Part shown: positions 24,969 to 39,274 of the stretch, piece by piece
How positions within the stretch are numbered: position 1 is the stretch's first letter
Layout of the letters: each line of letters opens with the position of its first letter
Origin: Atrichornis clamosus
Taxonomy: Eukaryota; Chordata; Aves; Passeriformes; Menuridae
Length of the DNA: 64,000 bases
Assembly: GCA_013400975.1 (NCBI GenBank)
Contig: WBMZ01011686.1
Location: 658 to 64,657, forward strand
Direction of reading: 5' to 3'
Program-made: the position numbers and the translations under genes
Notes under the pieces: model-generated
What the model was told of the DNA's origin: nothing
What the model saw: the letters and a program-made list of their open reading frames with translations, nothing else
Databases searched by the model: none

Positions 24969-27900
24969 GAGAGGGAGGGGAAGTGCTGCTGCTGGCACAC
25001 TGCGGTGTCTGAGCTTGCTCTAAAAGCTCAGCCACTTTACTCTTAGATTTTTAAACTCTGAGCACTTTGTAGCATTGGAAACAAGAAAATTCAAGGCTTG
25101 CTTGGTGTGCTGTTACTTGGAGATAGTGAGGGTGTGGAGAAATGATAATAGGATTTTATTCCTGAACAGGTAAAGTACACCATTGTACAGTAATACAGCT
25201 TGGTTGCCTTACAATGACTTTAACCAAAATGCCAATGCAAAAGCTTCCATCTGTCTACAAATTGGTTGAATTTTGGAGTAATTTGATTTTTTTTTCAGGT
25301 GATCTGAGCTGCTGAAGGGAGGGCCAGAGATAAATACCTGTACCATGAGTGCCCTAAGGTGGTGCTGATGCCTCAAGGAAGGATTATCTCAGAGTGGGAA
25401 GTGCAGTGCCCAAAGCAGAAGAACCTGCTGTTTTCCTCTTAGTTACACAAGCAGCCTTTTAAATTTCTTCTGCCTTGCTGTATCCTGAAACCTTGCATTA
25501 GGCCAAGGAGACCTGTGTGTGCCCAGGCAAGGCTGTGTGCAGTGAGAGAGGACATCTGCCTGAGATCAGATGAGAGGAGTCTCCTGTAAAATGATAAAAA
25601 AACCTCAGGCTTTTGCCTGTGCAGAAACTACTTTGGCTGTGCCTGAACCATCCAGAGTTGGAGTATAAAGCTAGGAGTAACCATCTCTGTCCCATCACAG
25701 TTGTGTCCACAGTTAGAAACTCCCAAACATTTTTTCTAACGTTTTGGATGAACAACCATAAGGTTTGGAAGTTGAAGAAGTGAGAAGGATGTTCTTGAGC
25801 TGGGTTCTGTGGTCCGGATTGCCTGGTGCTCCTGTGATAGGCTCTGCATGTCTTTTGGGGCCTTGTTCTTCTGCTCACTCCTTGCTCTCTCCAGGCACTG
25901 AATGTCCCTCAACAGTGCTGTGTCATGGCAAACAGGGATTCCTCATTGCTTTTGAGGTACCATACATTTGAACCCAAAGAGATGTGCATGCCTATTTTGT
26001 AATGAACTTACTGCTTGCGTCCTTAGACTGGACCAAGGTTGTACACAGCCATACAGAACTGTTTCTTTAAAAACAAGAATATCCCCAGCCAAACCACACT
26101 AACGTGAGAGTGGGAAGTAGGGATGTGCAGGCCTAATGGAGGTGGTGGTTTGCTGGGCGAGGATTTTGCTGTCTGCTGTATGTGTTCTTTCTTTTTAGCA
26201 GAATCACATTTAAAGCAGATCCTTTTAGCCTTCATTTCAAGTGAAAAGAAGTTCCTTTCTCAGCAAATGAAACCATCATAGAGCATTCAGTTTCTCATTT
26301 GCAGAACAAATGATTTTAAGTTCTCTTGGGTCCAGCGTGGAAAAAGTACTCCATCGTTTTACCGGATGCTGTGTTCTCCAAAACATCCCTTTTTTAAAAT
26401 GGCTGTTTCTTAATGATCCACAGCTGAAGGTCCTTCCCTTTACTCTTGGCAGTCTGAGCTGTCTTCATAAGGTGGAACAGAATCTTGCTTTCATCCCAGG
26501 AAATAGTATTAACCCTGCCAGTATTGAACTGATTCCCGAATTACTAATCTGTGAAAACCCTGCTTTTAGTTATTACAGATGATATTCAGGACATCTGATA
26601 GTTGCATTTGTGTTGTCAAAAAAGCATGGCATGTTTGTCTGTGGTAACCTCAGAATTTCTAGAAGCAATTAATTATATTGATGTTAAATGATTGTGGTCT
26701 TTATTACTAAAAATGAGTCAAGTTCTCTTAATAAAATGGCCATTTTCTAACTACATCCTATATTTCTGAAGTAATGGCTTTTAAATACTCAGCATTTAAA
26801 TTTGCCTTCCTAGTGGAATAATAAAGTGTTACAAAGGCTGTAAAGTAATATAGGATGAATTCAGATCATTTAGTTATGTGCTTTTCCCTGTGTTTTCCTA
26901 GTAAAAGCTGCCTAACTAGTCTGTCTCGTGGTCTGTTCTTCCTGTTTGTACCAGTTTGGTTGATAACTATGCAGAAGCAGAATAGTTGGGAGGAAATTCC
27001 AAGATGTTTCAACTTTTCGTTAGCAAAGGCATTAAGAAACAAGGAGGGCTCATTGAGTTGTCTGAAACATCATTTTGTATCTGTGAAGCCAGCAGGTCTG
27101 TGTCATGTACATAACAAAGAAGTCAGCGTGGAAAAACACCTTTTTCGGAATGGATTGCTTTTATGTGTGTATTCTCTTTGGTTTTTTCAGTCTTTAAAAA
27201 TCTGAGTTTACATGGATATCTGTCATTTCTTTGGAGTAGGTCCTTGCAAGTTTACAGGTCGGTGTAGGTAATATGAGGGGAAAAAATGACTGGTGAATAG
27301 GTAGGGTACAATTGATCTCTAGTTCTGCAGTTATCTCCTATTTTATATGGTGCTTTCTTACAGAATTTAGAACTTTAAATGCATAAAACTCTTGTGCAGG
27401 AAGGTCATTACTTTTAAAAATAGTGTGTGAGTGAAACTGCTATAAAATTTTAGAAGCTAAATTCTGGTTAATTAGTATAAAACCCTGGAACAAATTTACT
27501 GGGAGCTGCCTCATCTGAATAAATGTGAGTGTGAGGCATACAGACTCCTGAACACAGCAGCTCAGAAAGAGTTACTCAGCTAGGTTACTTTTCCAGTTGT
27601 GACTAAGGGGCCAATTAGCAGCATCCGGAATGAGACGACAGCGCCTAGGTAAAAATAGATGGCATTTGGAGAAGCTGGGGGCTGTCTTGGAGGAGGTCTT
27701 CAGCTATAGACTGAGAGAAACAAGAGGCAACCTTCAGGAAGGAGAGTTACAGGAGTAGTACAGGATTGTGACACTTTCCATGAACAGGCGAAGGTAGGAG
27801 CAGCACAGAGAACGTGGCAAAAAGGAATAGCAGATTGGACTCTCAAACTGACAGGCCTCTGCTGCCGAAGGAATTCTGAGCTGGGCTCTTACTTCCATCT

Positions 27901-28932
27901 GACAAGAGCGATAAGGCTGGCATTGCTAGGAAAATGAAACAAACTGTAGCCTCCTCTGAAAATGACAGGAACCAGAGGTGTGGGTGTACAGCTCGCTATG
28001 TTGTTAGCTCTTACATTAAGGATTGATAAATAAATGCCTCTGTCAGAGGAAGGAGTAAGTCACACAGGAGTGATGCTTCAGTAGACTTGCTTGAAGGCAA
28101 TTAGTTGACTACTGCTGGCATCTCTGAGACCAAGGAATTAAGTAAGTTGTGAGGTACAGGGAGGAGAACTGGATGGCCTGGGATTTTGCTTTCTAGCCTT
28201 TACAGTTATAACTTTGTCCTGTGACCACAACAGCTTCGATGGTCCTTCTCTGTCATTTTCATAGGATACTGAAGCTACTGGATTAGTATCGTTAAAAACT
28301 CTTTTGTTGCTCACTGACCTGCTTTGGCTGCCCGTTAGCTATTGGATTGGGAAAGGGCCATCTGTATATGTGCCTGCTGGTACAGCCTGAGTGTCAGGAG
28401 AACGTAGGATGCTGTCTGCCTTCTCTTGATAAACCTCAGTCCAGTGGAGGTAATGACTTAAACTACTCAGTTTTATTGTAGATGGTATGCTCCACTCAGC
28501 ATTCAATAATGTATTAGTGAATTTGATATTTCACAGAAAAAAGAGAAGGCATGAGGGATGCACCTGAAGTCCTGTCTTTGAATGCAAAGGATGTGTGTAA
28601 GTTAAAGAATCCTTACTAAGTGGTCTAGTAGTAGCTGACTGCTTCTTAAAAAGTACGGGCAAGCTAGAGAAGGTGTGATCTGTGTATTCATATGGACAGA
28701 TACAAAGCATGTTTGCTGAACTGCTCCTGCTTTTGTCTCAGTGATCTGTACCTGCAAAGGCTCTAAAAAAATGCCTTCAAATTGTGTTCTAATTGACCAG
28801 TAGTGTGTCTGGGTCACCTCACTTCTAGACCTACCTGTATTTGTATAAAGCTGCAAAGGACACACTTTTCTTGCTGAGTTTTTTCTCTGTTAATTTTTCA
28901 TGGAATACATAACTGGTGAGGTTGCTCTTCCC

Positions 28933-28948
28933 TTTTTTTTTTTTTTTT
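28933..28948. repeat. Poly-T tract (16 T)
   Basis: A simple homopolymer in intron A with no associated element recognised. Confidence 0.85.
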
Positions 28949-28989
28949 ATTTCATTGGTAAGCAATGAGCTCTCTGCCAATTAGAGCAA

Positions 28990-29065
28990 AGGTGTAATCA
29001 CAGTTCTAATGAACCAGAGTAACACTCTCATTGACTTCACTTTGGCCAGGATGCCACCTGAAGAT
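28990..29065. repeat. Possible ancient interspersed repeat fragment
   Basis: 'aacactctcattgacttcac' within a stretch ending 'ggccaggatgccacctg' resembles word patterns of old dispersed amniote repeats, in which 'cattgacttca' recurs. It is too diverged to assign. Confidence 0.2.
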
Positions 29066-32000
29066 GAAGTTTGCGACCACAGCACAGCTGGGGATAAATA
29101 TTGCTGGAAATCTAATTTCAGTTTATCATCTTCAACAGGGAAGCAGCTTAACTAATGAGTAGCTTGGAAGTGGTAGAGAGGGTAGCAGTTGACGATGAAG
29201 GGTATTGTTTCGTAACCACAGAGGAAATGTTTTAATTATATTTAATGTCTAAACTGTTATGTCTGGTTAATATTTGTAACAGTCTAAACTAACAAAGCTT
29301 TGCAAAGTGTCTCCATGCCCAGCAGAGCGATACCTTTGGTTATGTTAGTTGCTTGACGTAACCTTGCCCATATAGTTTTTCATTTTCTCAGACTTGTTCT
29401 TGAGAACTTAGTACAGAACTCCTTATTTACTTTGGGCCAAATATTTATTTTAAAAAGCAATATGCTGTTGTAGACTGATAGTCATGTTGCACAGGGTCTA
29501 ATTTCTAGGGAAATTCACTTCAGACACCAAGACGCAGTGATCATCAGATACATTTGTCTGTCCAGGACCAGCCAGTGTTTCTGAGGGACAGAATCCCCTG
29601 TGATGGATTTGCACACAAGCAGGTAAATGTGTTCTGCCAAAAATCCCCCTGCATTATTTTATTCAGTGTTTTTGAAGAGGTCAGAGGTAAAGATCTTCTG
29701 CAGAAAAGTCCATACATGCTAGTGCAAGGTTATGATAAAGGTTATTCTTTAAACGATTATAAATATTCTGGACTTAGGTGTTTGCTCTCTAAAACCATGT
29801 TAGTGAGCTAAAATGCCTACTCCATTTAGGGTTCAAAAAATAAAAAGTTTCTGTTAAAAAGAGAGAAAAGTGGCTTAATGTTCTACATCAGTCAATTCTG
29901 CAAGTTTTAGCAAAAATACCTGGTTTAGAAATAACAGAGCAATAGACTCTAAAGGTGCCTAATTACTAGTAAATGAGTTTTTCATTTGCATTGCTTTAGA
30001 ACTGAGCTGAGGTGTTCTGTGATGGACAAGATCCTATTTTTAAAGGAATAGCTGTTATTTTTACATAGACATATGTAATGATTATACATAATAACATAAA
30101 ATACCCAGCATAACACATATTAACTTGACAGGTTATAGACGAGTATTATATAAATGTCATGTTTTTCCCTTCTGTTGCTGAGTTGTTCCAGATCCTGAAT
30201 AATCTAAAGATCAAGAAGTTGCTGTAGAAGTGGTCTAGAATGGCAATGTATTTCTGTGCACCAGGGAATGTGAGAGAGCTCTACAGGAATTGCAAAAGCA
30301 AAATAAAATAAGGAGATTTATATATTTGTTTTCTGTCATTTAGACATATGTACTTGGCAATATGAGAAAGGGTGTTCCCTTAACTAACAGCTTGACTGAT
30401 TAGCGTTACTGTCACAAGGTGCTGAATAACTGAGTGTGAGCCTTACCGGTGATCCTTTCTCAGGACAGCTGGTGGAGCCCAAGCACGGGAAGGCCTTTTG
30501 CAAGGAATATATCTGGAAGGAGGGACTGATGTGGTAACAGCCCTTCTCGACAAAGAAACCACGTGGATTGTTTGTGGATGCAGAGTTCTCACGTAGCATC
30601 TTCGGAGTAATGCTTTGGAGTGTAAGTTGGCAAGGAGAATTTATCCCAGTGTGCAGATCAGGACGTACCTTCAGGTTTTCCTGAGTTTCCCGTGGCTGGG
30701 ACGTAGCAGGGATTGTGTTCCTATGCTCAGGAAACACAGTGGCTCCGAGGGACTTGCTGCTGCAGGTAGAGCATCATCCCCTGCAACTCCAGCTTACTTT
30801 TGGCGTAATACTGAATCCAGCTCGAGGTGCTGATTCTGATCTGGGAGATCTCAGTGGGCTGAAGCTAGTATTTAAGAAACTAAATGAATAATCCAGGCCA
30901 AACCTGATGATTTTTTTGTTTTGTCATGCTGAAGCTTAAGCAGGAAAGAGGAGACGTGTATAAGAAGTTGAGCTTTCAGGGGGTGCGTCTGGGGCCTTTG
31001 GAGTGAATTGCCAGCTTGTTTCTGCATCTTCTCTCATAACTTTGCTCTGTTTATTAAATACTGGGTGTTTTTCTTGCACAAGCATAGTATCTTAAACATG
31101 TGCAACTCCATAAAATTCTTACTCCATGACACACATTGTCCCCTCTGTGGTGGGAATGAGAGAGCAGTTGGATTGTGTTACTGGAAAATGTTGGGAGACT
31201 ATTGTGGTAAATTAGCATAGAGGAGAATATATTGTTGACTTAATTTATGCTACCAAATGAGATGGGAAAGGAAGTTATGTTTTCAGGATTCAATTAAACT
31301 CTTCTCAATGTATAAACAGGGTTATAGAAATGTATATTTTATATGTATGTATATTATTTAAACTAATAAGTGTGAATATTTTTAAATATAAGCCTGAGCT
31401 CTTAGACAGTGGGTTGCGTACATAGAATAGCTCTCACATAATTATTTCTTTCACTAGAGAATGAAGTGCTCCTGTGACTTCTGGGATAAATTAGCGGGTC
31501 AGTATCAAGCAAAGTAGCAATTCAGGCACTTGCTCTGAGCCTGCTTGGTTAAGAGGTATGTTTTGGGTTTCTTGTGCTCGTGGTTCAGCTTTTTTTGCAA
31601 GTGTCTTGAGTGTATCTGAAAAAAACTTCATAGAACAACTCCGTAGTTTGAGTAAAATGAATATTGCATATTTTTATTTGGACAGATGGCAGCTTCAGAG
31701 CTTACTAAGCAAGATAAAATTTTTGCATTCTTACAGGAAGCACGTACAGATATATAATTTAATCATTATTTCATTAGGTACTTAATGCACCGAAGAAATA
31801 AATTGCAATGCAAATCCTGGACTGCCTTGTGAGTGCATTTAGAGTGGAAGGTAACTAAGGTTGTTGTGACGTGTTTGTTCTTACATTTAATGATCATTAC
31901 AGAGCACAGGCTTCTCATGTTATGCAGAAAAAAATTGTGATCTGATAGGAATCTTATCAAAAGAAGGACGATAACCCTGTTAAGGTTTCTTCTGTCCTGG

Positions 32001-33734
32001 GTCAGCAGGCCATCATGGTTTTTTTGGAAAGGTGTTTCTTAGTGTCCTGAAAGTTGGAAACATTTTTCTGTGTTTCAGATTTTTTTGCCATCCAGGGAAC
32101 CTGGAAACAATGTGCTGTTCATTATAAATGGTTGATCTTGCCATAAGCTACTATTTGCTGTTAATTTACAATGCAAAAAAAAAAAAAATTAAATTGTACT
32201 CAATGTAGCAAGATAAAGCTGAAGCTGCAGTGTAATCCATCATTCTCTCTAAAACTAAGAGAAAACGAGTACAAGATAAGAGATTTGAGCATAGCATGAC
32301 CAAGTTGCAATAATGAGCTGAGACTTGGTGTCTCTGTTAATGTTTTGGGTTCCAGAGCTGTACTAAGAACTTGGGAATGGCTGGAGGATGGCAGGGTCCT
32401 AGAGACCAACTAGGCAATTAAAAATACACTGAAAAGCAGCCTGAAGGGCTGTTAAAGATTTTAAAGGGAAGGAGGATGGTGGGTAGGGCAATTTCTGTGG
32501 AGCATTAAGCTACTCTTGTGTAGCTTTGCTCTGTGTTGGGTATTGGAGAAATCCCTTGGAAAATGAGATGACTTTGCTTGATCGTCTTTTGGATGTGGTT
32601 TAGGGTAGAGGAGCTGAGCTTGTAGGTAAATTCAGCTTATTTTGTATTTGCATTTGCACTACCTGTAACTTCTGCTTTTCAAATGTCTGTGGAAAAACCT
32701 GACTTTAATTCTTGTGTACAGCTCTTCCTGGTAAGGATTGAAAAGAGCGGGTGGAGGGTTCTGCACTTGGAGACATTACCCGCTAGAACTGAGCAAAAGT
32801 GTAAGGAGTAACACTTAGTGACTAATCCTGCAGTCTCACAAAACCCAACTACGAGGATTTTTCATGTAGAGTCAGTCTTGTTTTTGGAACTGAACATGAT
32901 GCTAAAATTTGGAGATCTTTAAGTGAGTGGATATTTTGATTTTTAGACTGAGGATGTTCTAACACAACTCTGGAAGCTGCAAAGTATGGCCTGATGGTAC
33001 TGTGTTTTAGTGTTGTCTCCCAGGTTTTCTTGGTTTTTTTTCACACCTAGCTATATTAACAGGTTAGTGTCAGAAAAAAAAATCTCTTCACTACCTCAGG
33101 TCAGTATTTTCAAGTGTCAGGACAGACATGGGCAGCTCTCTCTGGTGCCTGTTCAGCAAACTTAGTGACTTCAGCTCTGAATGAAAGGTAGCTTGTACTT
33201 TGAAGGTGCAATTCAGTAGAAACCTATTTAAAACCACTATCATGAGCTTTCTGAGCCAATGTAAAAGAAACTTGAGTCAGTCCAAGTAACTGGCCACACT
33301 AACTCTTGATATTTCAGCAAAGTATTTTTGTCTTATTTTGGGACTTTATGCCACGTGTTCAATATAGGAAATTGAAGTAACATTTATGTGTATTTTTGCC
33401 AGCCTTCTTGCTTTTACCCCTCCAGAAAAAATGAAATCACTAATAATTCTTTTTGAAATATTAGTAAAAATTGGGAGGAGAGGGAAGAAGCAACCTACAA
33501 AATCTGTGATCAGCCTGGGGCTAAAACATAAGTGTTAATTTGATGTCTAGGCAAACTCACCATAAATACTGTAATTGGATGTATTAAAGATGTCAGAGTG
33601 TCAAGAACCTCCAGATATGTGGCTGCTTAATCAAATCTAACCTCTAACCTCTAACTCATTTGTTCTTGTTTTCTTAAACACTTTGAACTGCTACTTTTTT
33701 TCTTTTAAAATATTCTGCTACTTTCATTATGTAC

Positions 33735-33900
33735 ATATTCTCCAAACAATTTTTTCTCTATCTTCCAAGTCTCCTGCTCTGTCTCATCCTTTCTCTCTCT
33801 GTTAGTCTTTTAATAATCTTTTATGTTGTTTCCCTGCCTTCTTTCGCTTCCCACTGTGTATCCTTCTCATACTACTCACAGCTACTTTGCTGTTCTTCCA
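33735..33900. repeat. Pyrimidine-rich low-complexity tract
   Basis: A C/T-rich stretch on the + strand with repeated TCTC and CTTC words. The Leu/Ser/Phe-rich open frame at 33729-33950 follows from this composition and is not a gene. Confidence 0.6.
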
Positions 33901-36900
33901 TCTCTACTGAAATTTTTTGGTGCAATCATCTACTTGCTCTTTTTCCATAAATTTTTATCTAAAATCTGGTAATTTGTATCATTTTCTTTACCTTCTCTGC
34001 TGCCTTCTTTGAGCTGGATCATTTTTGGCTTGAATGTACTTGCGGGTAGAATAGGTCAACCTTGACTGTCTTGGGGTTGTTTAATTAAACTCTTCCTTTC
34101 TTGAAGAACTAATGAGGAAATGTTGAAAAGTGTTGTCAATTTACCCAAGGAAGAAGGCACTGCTGCCTGGTAAAGAAGAGAGACAGTTACTGCTGAGTGG
34201 TGATTATCTGTGCCAGCATAAGGGATGCTATATAGGGCAAATTACTCGTGAGTCTCTATTTTTGTGGGGCAGCAATTGGTGTACCAAAATACCCTGGCAA
34301 TCTTGTCTTCCATTAATTGCTCAGGAATTCTCACTATCCACCATGTATTTCCTTGATTAGATATTATTATCTGAGATGTTCGATGGAACTGTTTGATGAG
34401 AGATTCCTCATGTCAGGCTACTGATGAGTGAGAGTACCCAAACTTGTAAAACCTAGGGCCCCCTGGAAGCTCTGTACTCACTTGAGGGTGCACATCATCA
34501 ATGCCAGTTTGCACTAATACAGTCCTTTTACAGCGAGTGTTGATGTAATAGTGTTTTGTTACGGCTCATCAGTAGCTTTGACCACCAAACTTGTGGTCTT
34601 CGTCCACTTCCAAGTTGAAGGATGTTCACAGCACAGACATTGGTGAGATGAACAAGCGTTGGTCACAAGTTAACAAAGCGTAGCCTGAAAGAGTCTTTTT
34701 CATTGAATCCTTGACTGCTGTGGCTCTGGTTTGAGCTGTATGGCTGAAAGTGGAGAGACTTAAACTTTGCCTGCACCATGCCTCCTGTGGAAGTGGGCAG
34801 AAAGTTCAGTTGAAGCTTCATGAAGTGTAAAAATAAGGTTTTTAATAATAAGCTTTGTTCAATTATTTTTATTGTCAATTTGTTTTTAATTCTTGGTATT
34901 GTGATGAAGGAAACTAGCCTTTCATCCATGTGTTCTATTCAATAGGGTCTGAAACTCATGAGGTACTACATATATGAGTAAAAGCAGAATTCTGATTAAT
35001 ATATCTACTTTACAAATTTTTGGCAGTTATACGACTAAGACTACATCTATTGTGGAGTATCCCCTGTTGTTTGTAATTCTGCCCCATCTGCATGCAAGGC
35101 ACTCAAATGATGTGTTAGATATACACCGAGTTTAGAATACTCACCCAGTAAATGATGTTTGTTGAAAACCTCTGTGAAATCATTGGGAGGGTGTTGGTAA
35201 GCAGTAGAGGGATTTGCGGATCCAGGATCTCTGTGGAACTACCCCGGAGACTCCCACTTGGAGAGAACTTGCTCATTTTGATCAAGGAGGAATTTATGGC
35301 CACGGAAATAATTCTCGATTTTGTGACAGATTATCTGAAGAGACACTGTTTGTCAGGAAATTGGTGGATTATATCCTGTGTTGTACTTCTAATCATGCAG
35401 TTTGAATGTGCTGGAAATGGTATGTTGTGCTTTTCTTTTTGTGCCTGTTCACTCATGAAAGTCAGCTTGAGTTTATCCCACTGTATTTATTACTGTGTGA
35501 ATAATTGTACTGGTTAGATTTTACGTGTTTGGAACACAGTGCCTGACTGCTGCCCTGCCTGTGTAATTATTGAGTCTAGAGAATGGGTTGGGAAAACAGC
35601 TTTGAAAAAAGCACCTCTTATAAATGAATGATTACTGACTTCACAAAGCATTCCTAATATTGACACCCAGTCAGGAAAATTAAATCAATGCAATCAGGAT
35701 AGTGATTATTTTTCCCAAGAAGTGTTTGTGTAAGAAAAACAGGGCAAATATTTGTACTTCTTGGAATGTTAAGACCAATATTCTACTGTGAAAAATGGCC
35801 TACAGAAAAGTGGTTGTTCTGTATGACAGGAACGTGAGTTAGCAAAAGTTTTGAGCTGGGTGTCGCTAGACCTTCTCTTGAAGGGAACTTCTCAAAGAAA
35901 ACCAGAAGGCTTTCAAATTCAAATTTTCAAGTGTTATTTGAATGAAGGCTAGAAAGGTAGCTTCTTCAAAATAAAATCTTCATAGTGATTTGTGGAGGTC
36001 AGATGTTGGCTGAGAGTTGTGCACCACTGCCCACTTTGTGCAGGTAGGTCCTTGATGCACTTGGTTATGTTTAACGTGGTGCTTCGCTGAGTGGCAGCAG
36101 AGTGGGAGCAGTTTGGGGTTTGGGGGCTTTTTTTGTCACAAGGAGATTTTACTTAACTAGAAAAGGAATAGTCCTAAGTTTGTTTAGTAACTGGAAGATA
36201 TGAAAACTGAAGAAAAATTGAGGACTTATTTTGCAATTAAGTCAAAAGGGAAAACTGAAATGTTGCCACTAAGGTGAAAGAGGAAACGATCTCAGAGGTG
36301 GAGTGAAGGCAGAGTTCTCAGATGTTGGGACATTAGAAGGAAGTTCTTAAAATTAATGTGAGTAAAATTGTTACTATTAGTATCTCTTCCCCATTTTGGA
36401 GTTATTTTGGTTTTAGTATGTGTTTTTATTTTTCATGTTTAATGTGGTATTTCCTTTTACTATCATACAAGAAGATGCTGCTAATTTTTTATGCAAATAT
36501 CATCTTCAAGCTAATGAATACCAGTAATGTATACACTGGAAGCAAGAGTAATTCTGAGACCATTCTTATTTTAATGATTCATAAATGTTCTGATAGTGCA
36601 TATGTGAATGCAGGGTAGCATGTGTGAGCACACGGAGTTCTGCTTAGTACTTCACATGTAATCTGCATCTTATGTCTTGTTTCATTGTGATTTTGGGCCC
36701 TATATTGCCCTGTGTCTGCAATCCCATGGCTTTTCCTCACAGTTTCCATGCTGCCTTAAGCAGCTCAATCCCTCGCCCCACCTTCACTTCTTCACTTCCC
36801 AGCATTCTACCCTTCCCTGCAAAACTACGGGCTGGAGTGGATCAGGGAACTGATCCAGGTGCTCCCCCTTCCTGGTTGTTCACTTGCCAGGCAGAGGAGA

Positions 36901-39123
36901 GGCATAGCTCAATTCTCTGGATGCATTTTCTCTGGTGCACAGTTTGTTTCCTGTAATCCAAAATGTGTTACTTGTAAATTGCTTTAATTAAAACATGGAT
37001 GTCGTATAAACATTGATATGTTTTTATCGATGTTAGAGACTTGCAGTAAAATTCTGCTATCAGATTTGATGTCTTTAGTTAATAAAAGGATGCAGAAGGC
37101 AGAGATTGATGAGAAGGGATGGGCTGGTTGGATTAGGATTATTTTGGGAAAAGGCTATTAAGAGAGAAACAGAATTGCTTTAGCCATTTTAGAATTAGTA
37201 TTTCAGCCCTTGCAGTAACAATTGTTGGTGCATGGAAAAAAAAATTGCAGTACTTTCTGTCAGTTTTTCTGTTAACTTCATAAAAACTTGGCTTTAAGGC
37301 TCTGGTTCTGTCTTGATTATCAGCATTCAGATGTACTAGTACTTGCTTTCACTAAGCCAATTTCCCTTGTATCTGTGAATACTTGCTGTATTTCAGAAGC
37401 TCTGTACAGTTTTAAATGGCTAAAGAGAAAACTGACAAGCCTGAAAATTAAACTGTAGCAAAGACCTGAAAATGAGGAGAGTTCTCACAGTCATCCAGAC
37501 AGAAGTTTATCTTGCTTTAAATTTTGCTTTTAATGTGTACTCTTCTGTGCATTGGACATAAATCACACATGCCACTTAATAATGTCATTTTGATTTTATT
37601 TTACTTCATGGGTTATTAAAGTATTATGTGTATTTACGCAGATTTATTAGAGCACTTGCTCAATTTTCATGTCTTTTATCTGAAAGTAGGTACTATGGTA
37701 ATATTTCAGGTTATTAAATTTTGGTACCTAAATGTTTGGCTGAGGAGTAGAAAGCTCTGAGTATCTGCTGAGAAGAAAATTTTCTTCAGCTAACTGTGAA
37801 CATCTGTAAGGCACTGCCTGTGTCACTCCAAGCTGTTGTGTTGAGGAAGTCAGGAGTTCTGCTGTGGAGCTCTGTAGGGCTGTGCCACAAGTACCAGAAA
37901 AAAAGAACCCCCCAACCCTCACATCCCAAACTAGCTAATGGCATAGTCTCTGTGGGAAGACTGGGAACGTGGAATACTGATTTTATTTATTTACACTGCC
38001 CTTTTCTTGCCTTAGGACCTCCTAATTTTTAAAACATATTTACTCTCACATAATTTTCCTGTTTCCAAGTACAAAAAACCTTCGGCATTAGGCGTTACCC
38101 TGTTCTCAAGGCACCCCAAATTCCCAAGAACAATGAGAAAAAGGATTGAGTGAAACTTCGTAGTGTTTTATTCTCTAGTGTGAGTGGCAACTTGTTTAAT
38201 AAAGAAAAGCAGATATGATGAGAGCAGTTGGGTTGTGGGATTTTATTCTCTGGGGCTTTGAGGTTTTTTTGTTGTTTGTTTGTAGGTTTTTTTGGTTGGC
38301 TGCGGTTTGGGGTTTTTTTAGCTTGCCGCTATGGTTCATATGGCTTGTTGACATAGTCAGACTGGCATGAATTTCATGGAGTGTTTTGGAGTGGTTTTTC
38401 TTGAGAAGAACTTAATTACATTTTTTGTTTTGTTCCCACACCTCCAGATACTTAACTGGAGGGGGGGAAAAAACCCAAACTTTTATTACTTATTTTAATG
38501 CTTTAGTAATTTAAAAAATTTTATTTAATATCAGCCCTGCTTAAAATGAGTGTAATCTTGAGTCATATATATGAGCCTGGTTTTAACTTGTGCTGAATTG
38601 TATTTTAATGGATTCCCATTTGATTTCAGCCTGTTTTTCTTTGACTGTAATGTCCTTGCTGGTGAAGGCAAATGTGTACATGTCATGTAGAACAGTGCAG
38701 CCAAAACCCCATTATGGTCACGTAACAACACAGATTTTATTGATACCCTTTACATCTTTTCAAGGTCTCTGGTGGATTATAGGTGGTATAAGAAAGAGTG
38801 GAAGTTTTAAAATTACTTTCGAGAAGTAACTGATTGTACTTTCATTTTTTTTCTTTTTTTTTCTGCTTGTCTAGAAGTCTGTCTTTGGGAGAAATTTTTA
38901 CATCAATTAGCTATTGCCTGCTTGTTAGTAATGGTGAACTCTGAAGTCTGTTCTTCTTCTCTGTATTACTTGAAGGCAGTCAAGAAAGCAGTCACAGGAA
39001 CTTTGCTTCCCCAGGCCCTTTATGTCCTGTAGGGCTGTAACCTTAGAAAGGTCGTGTATACAAATGATCTTTTTTGTAATGGGTGAAGGCTTATGAGTTT
39101 CTGTGTCTCCTTGGCTCATCTTA

Positions 39124-39274
39124 GGTTTCAGCCTGTGCTGAGGTGTTTGAAGGTGTGAGAGAGACCTGGCCAGTGGAATGGCTTTAGGGTGCCTGNTGGT
39201 TTCAGCACTGCCTGCGCTGAGGTGTTTGAAGGTGTGAGAGAGACCTGGCCAGTGGAATGGCTTTAGGGTGCCTG
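39124..39274. repeat. Two-copy tandem duplication (about 75-79 bp) interrupted by an N
   Basis: Two copies share 'gctgaggtgtttgaaggtgt' and all of the next about 39 bases up to 'ggctttagggtgcctg'. The copies begin at 39124 and 39199, and the shared core begins at 39137 and 39216 (offset 79). They are essentially identical through the core, and a single N lies at the junction (39196). This could be a recent duplication, a minisatellite with an uncertain copy number, or an assembly join error. Confidence 0.9.

Noticed and set aside
33638..33656. CTAACCT-type repeat resembling telomeric sequence
   Set aside because: Only about 2.5 copies with a different unit from CCCTAA. This is chance-level similarity.
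33729..33950. Hydrophobic 73-codon frame that looks like a membrane protein
   Set aside because: The Leu/Ser/Phe-rich string follows from a C/T-rich low-complexity tract.
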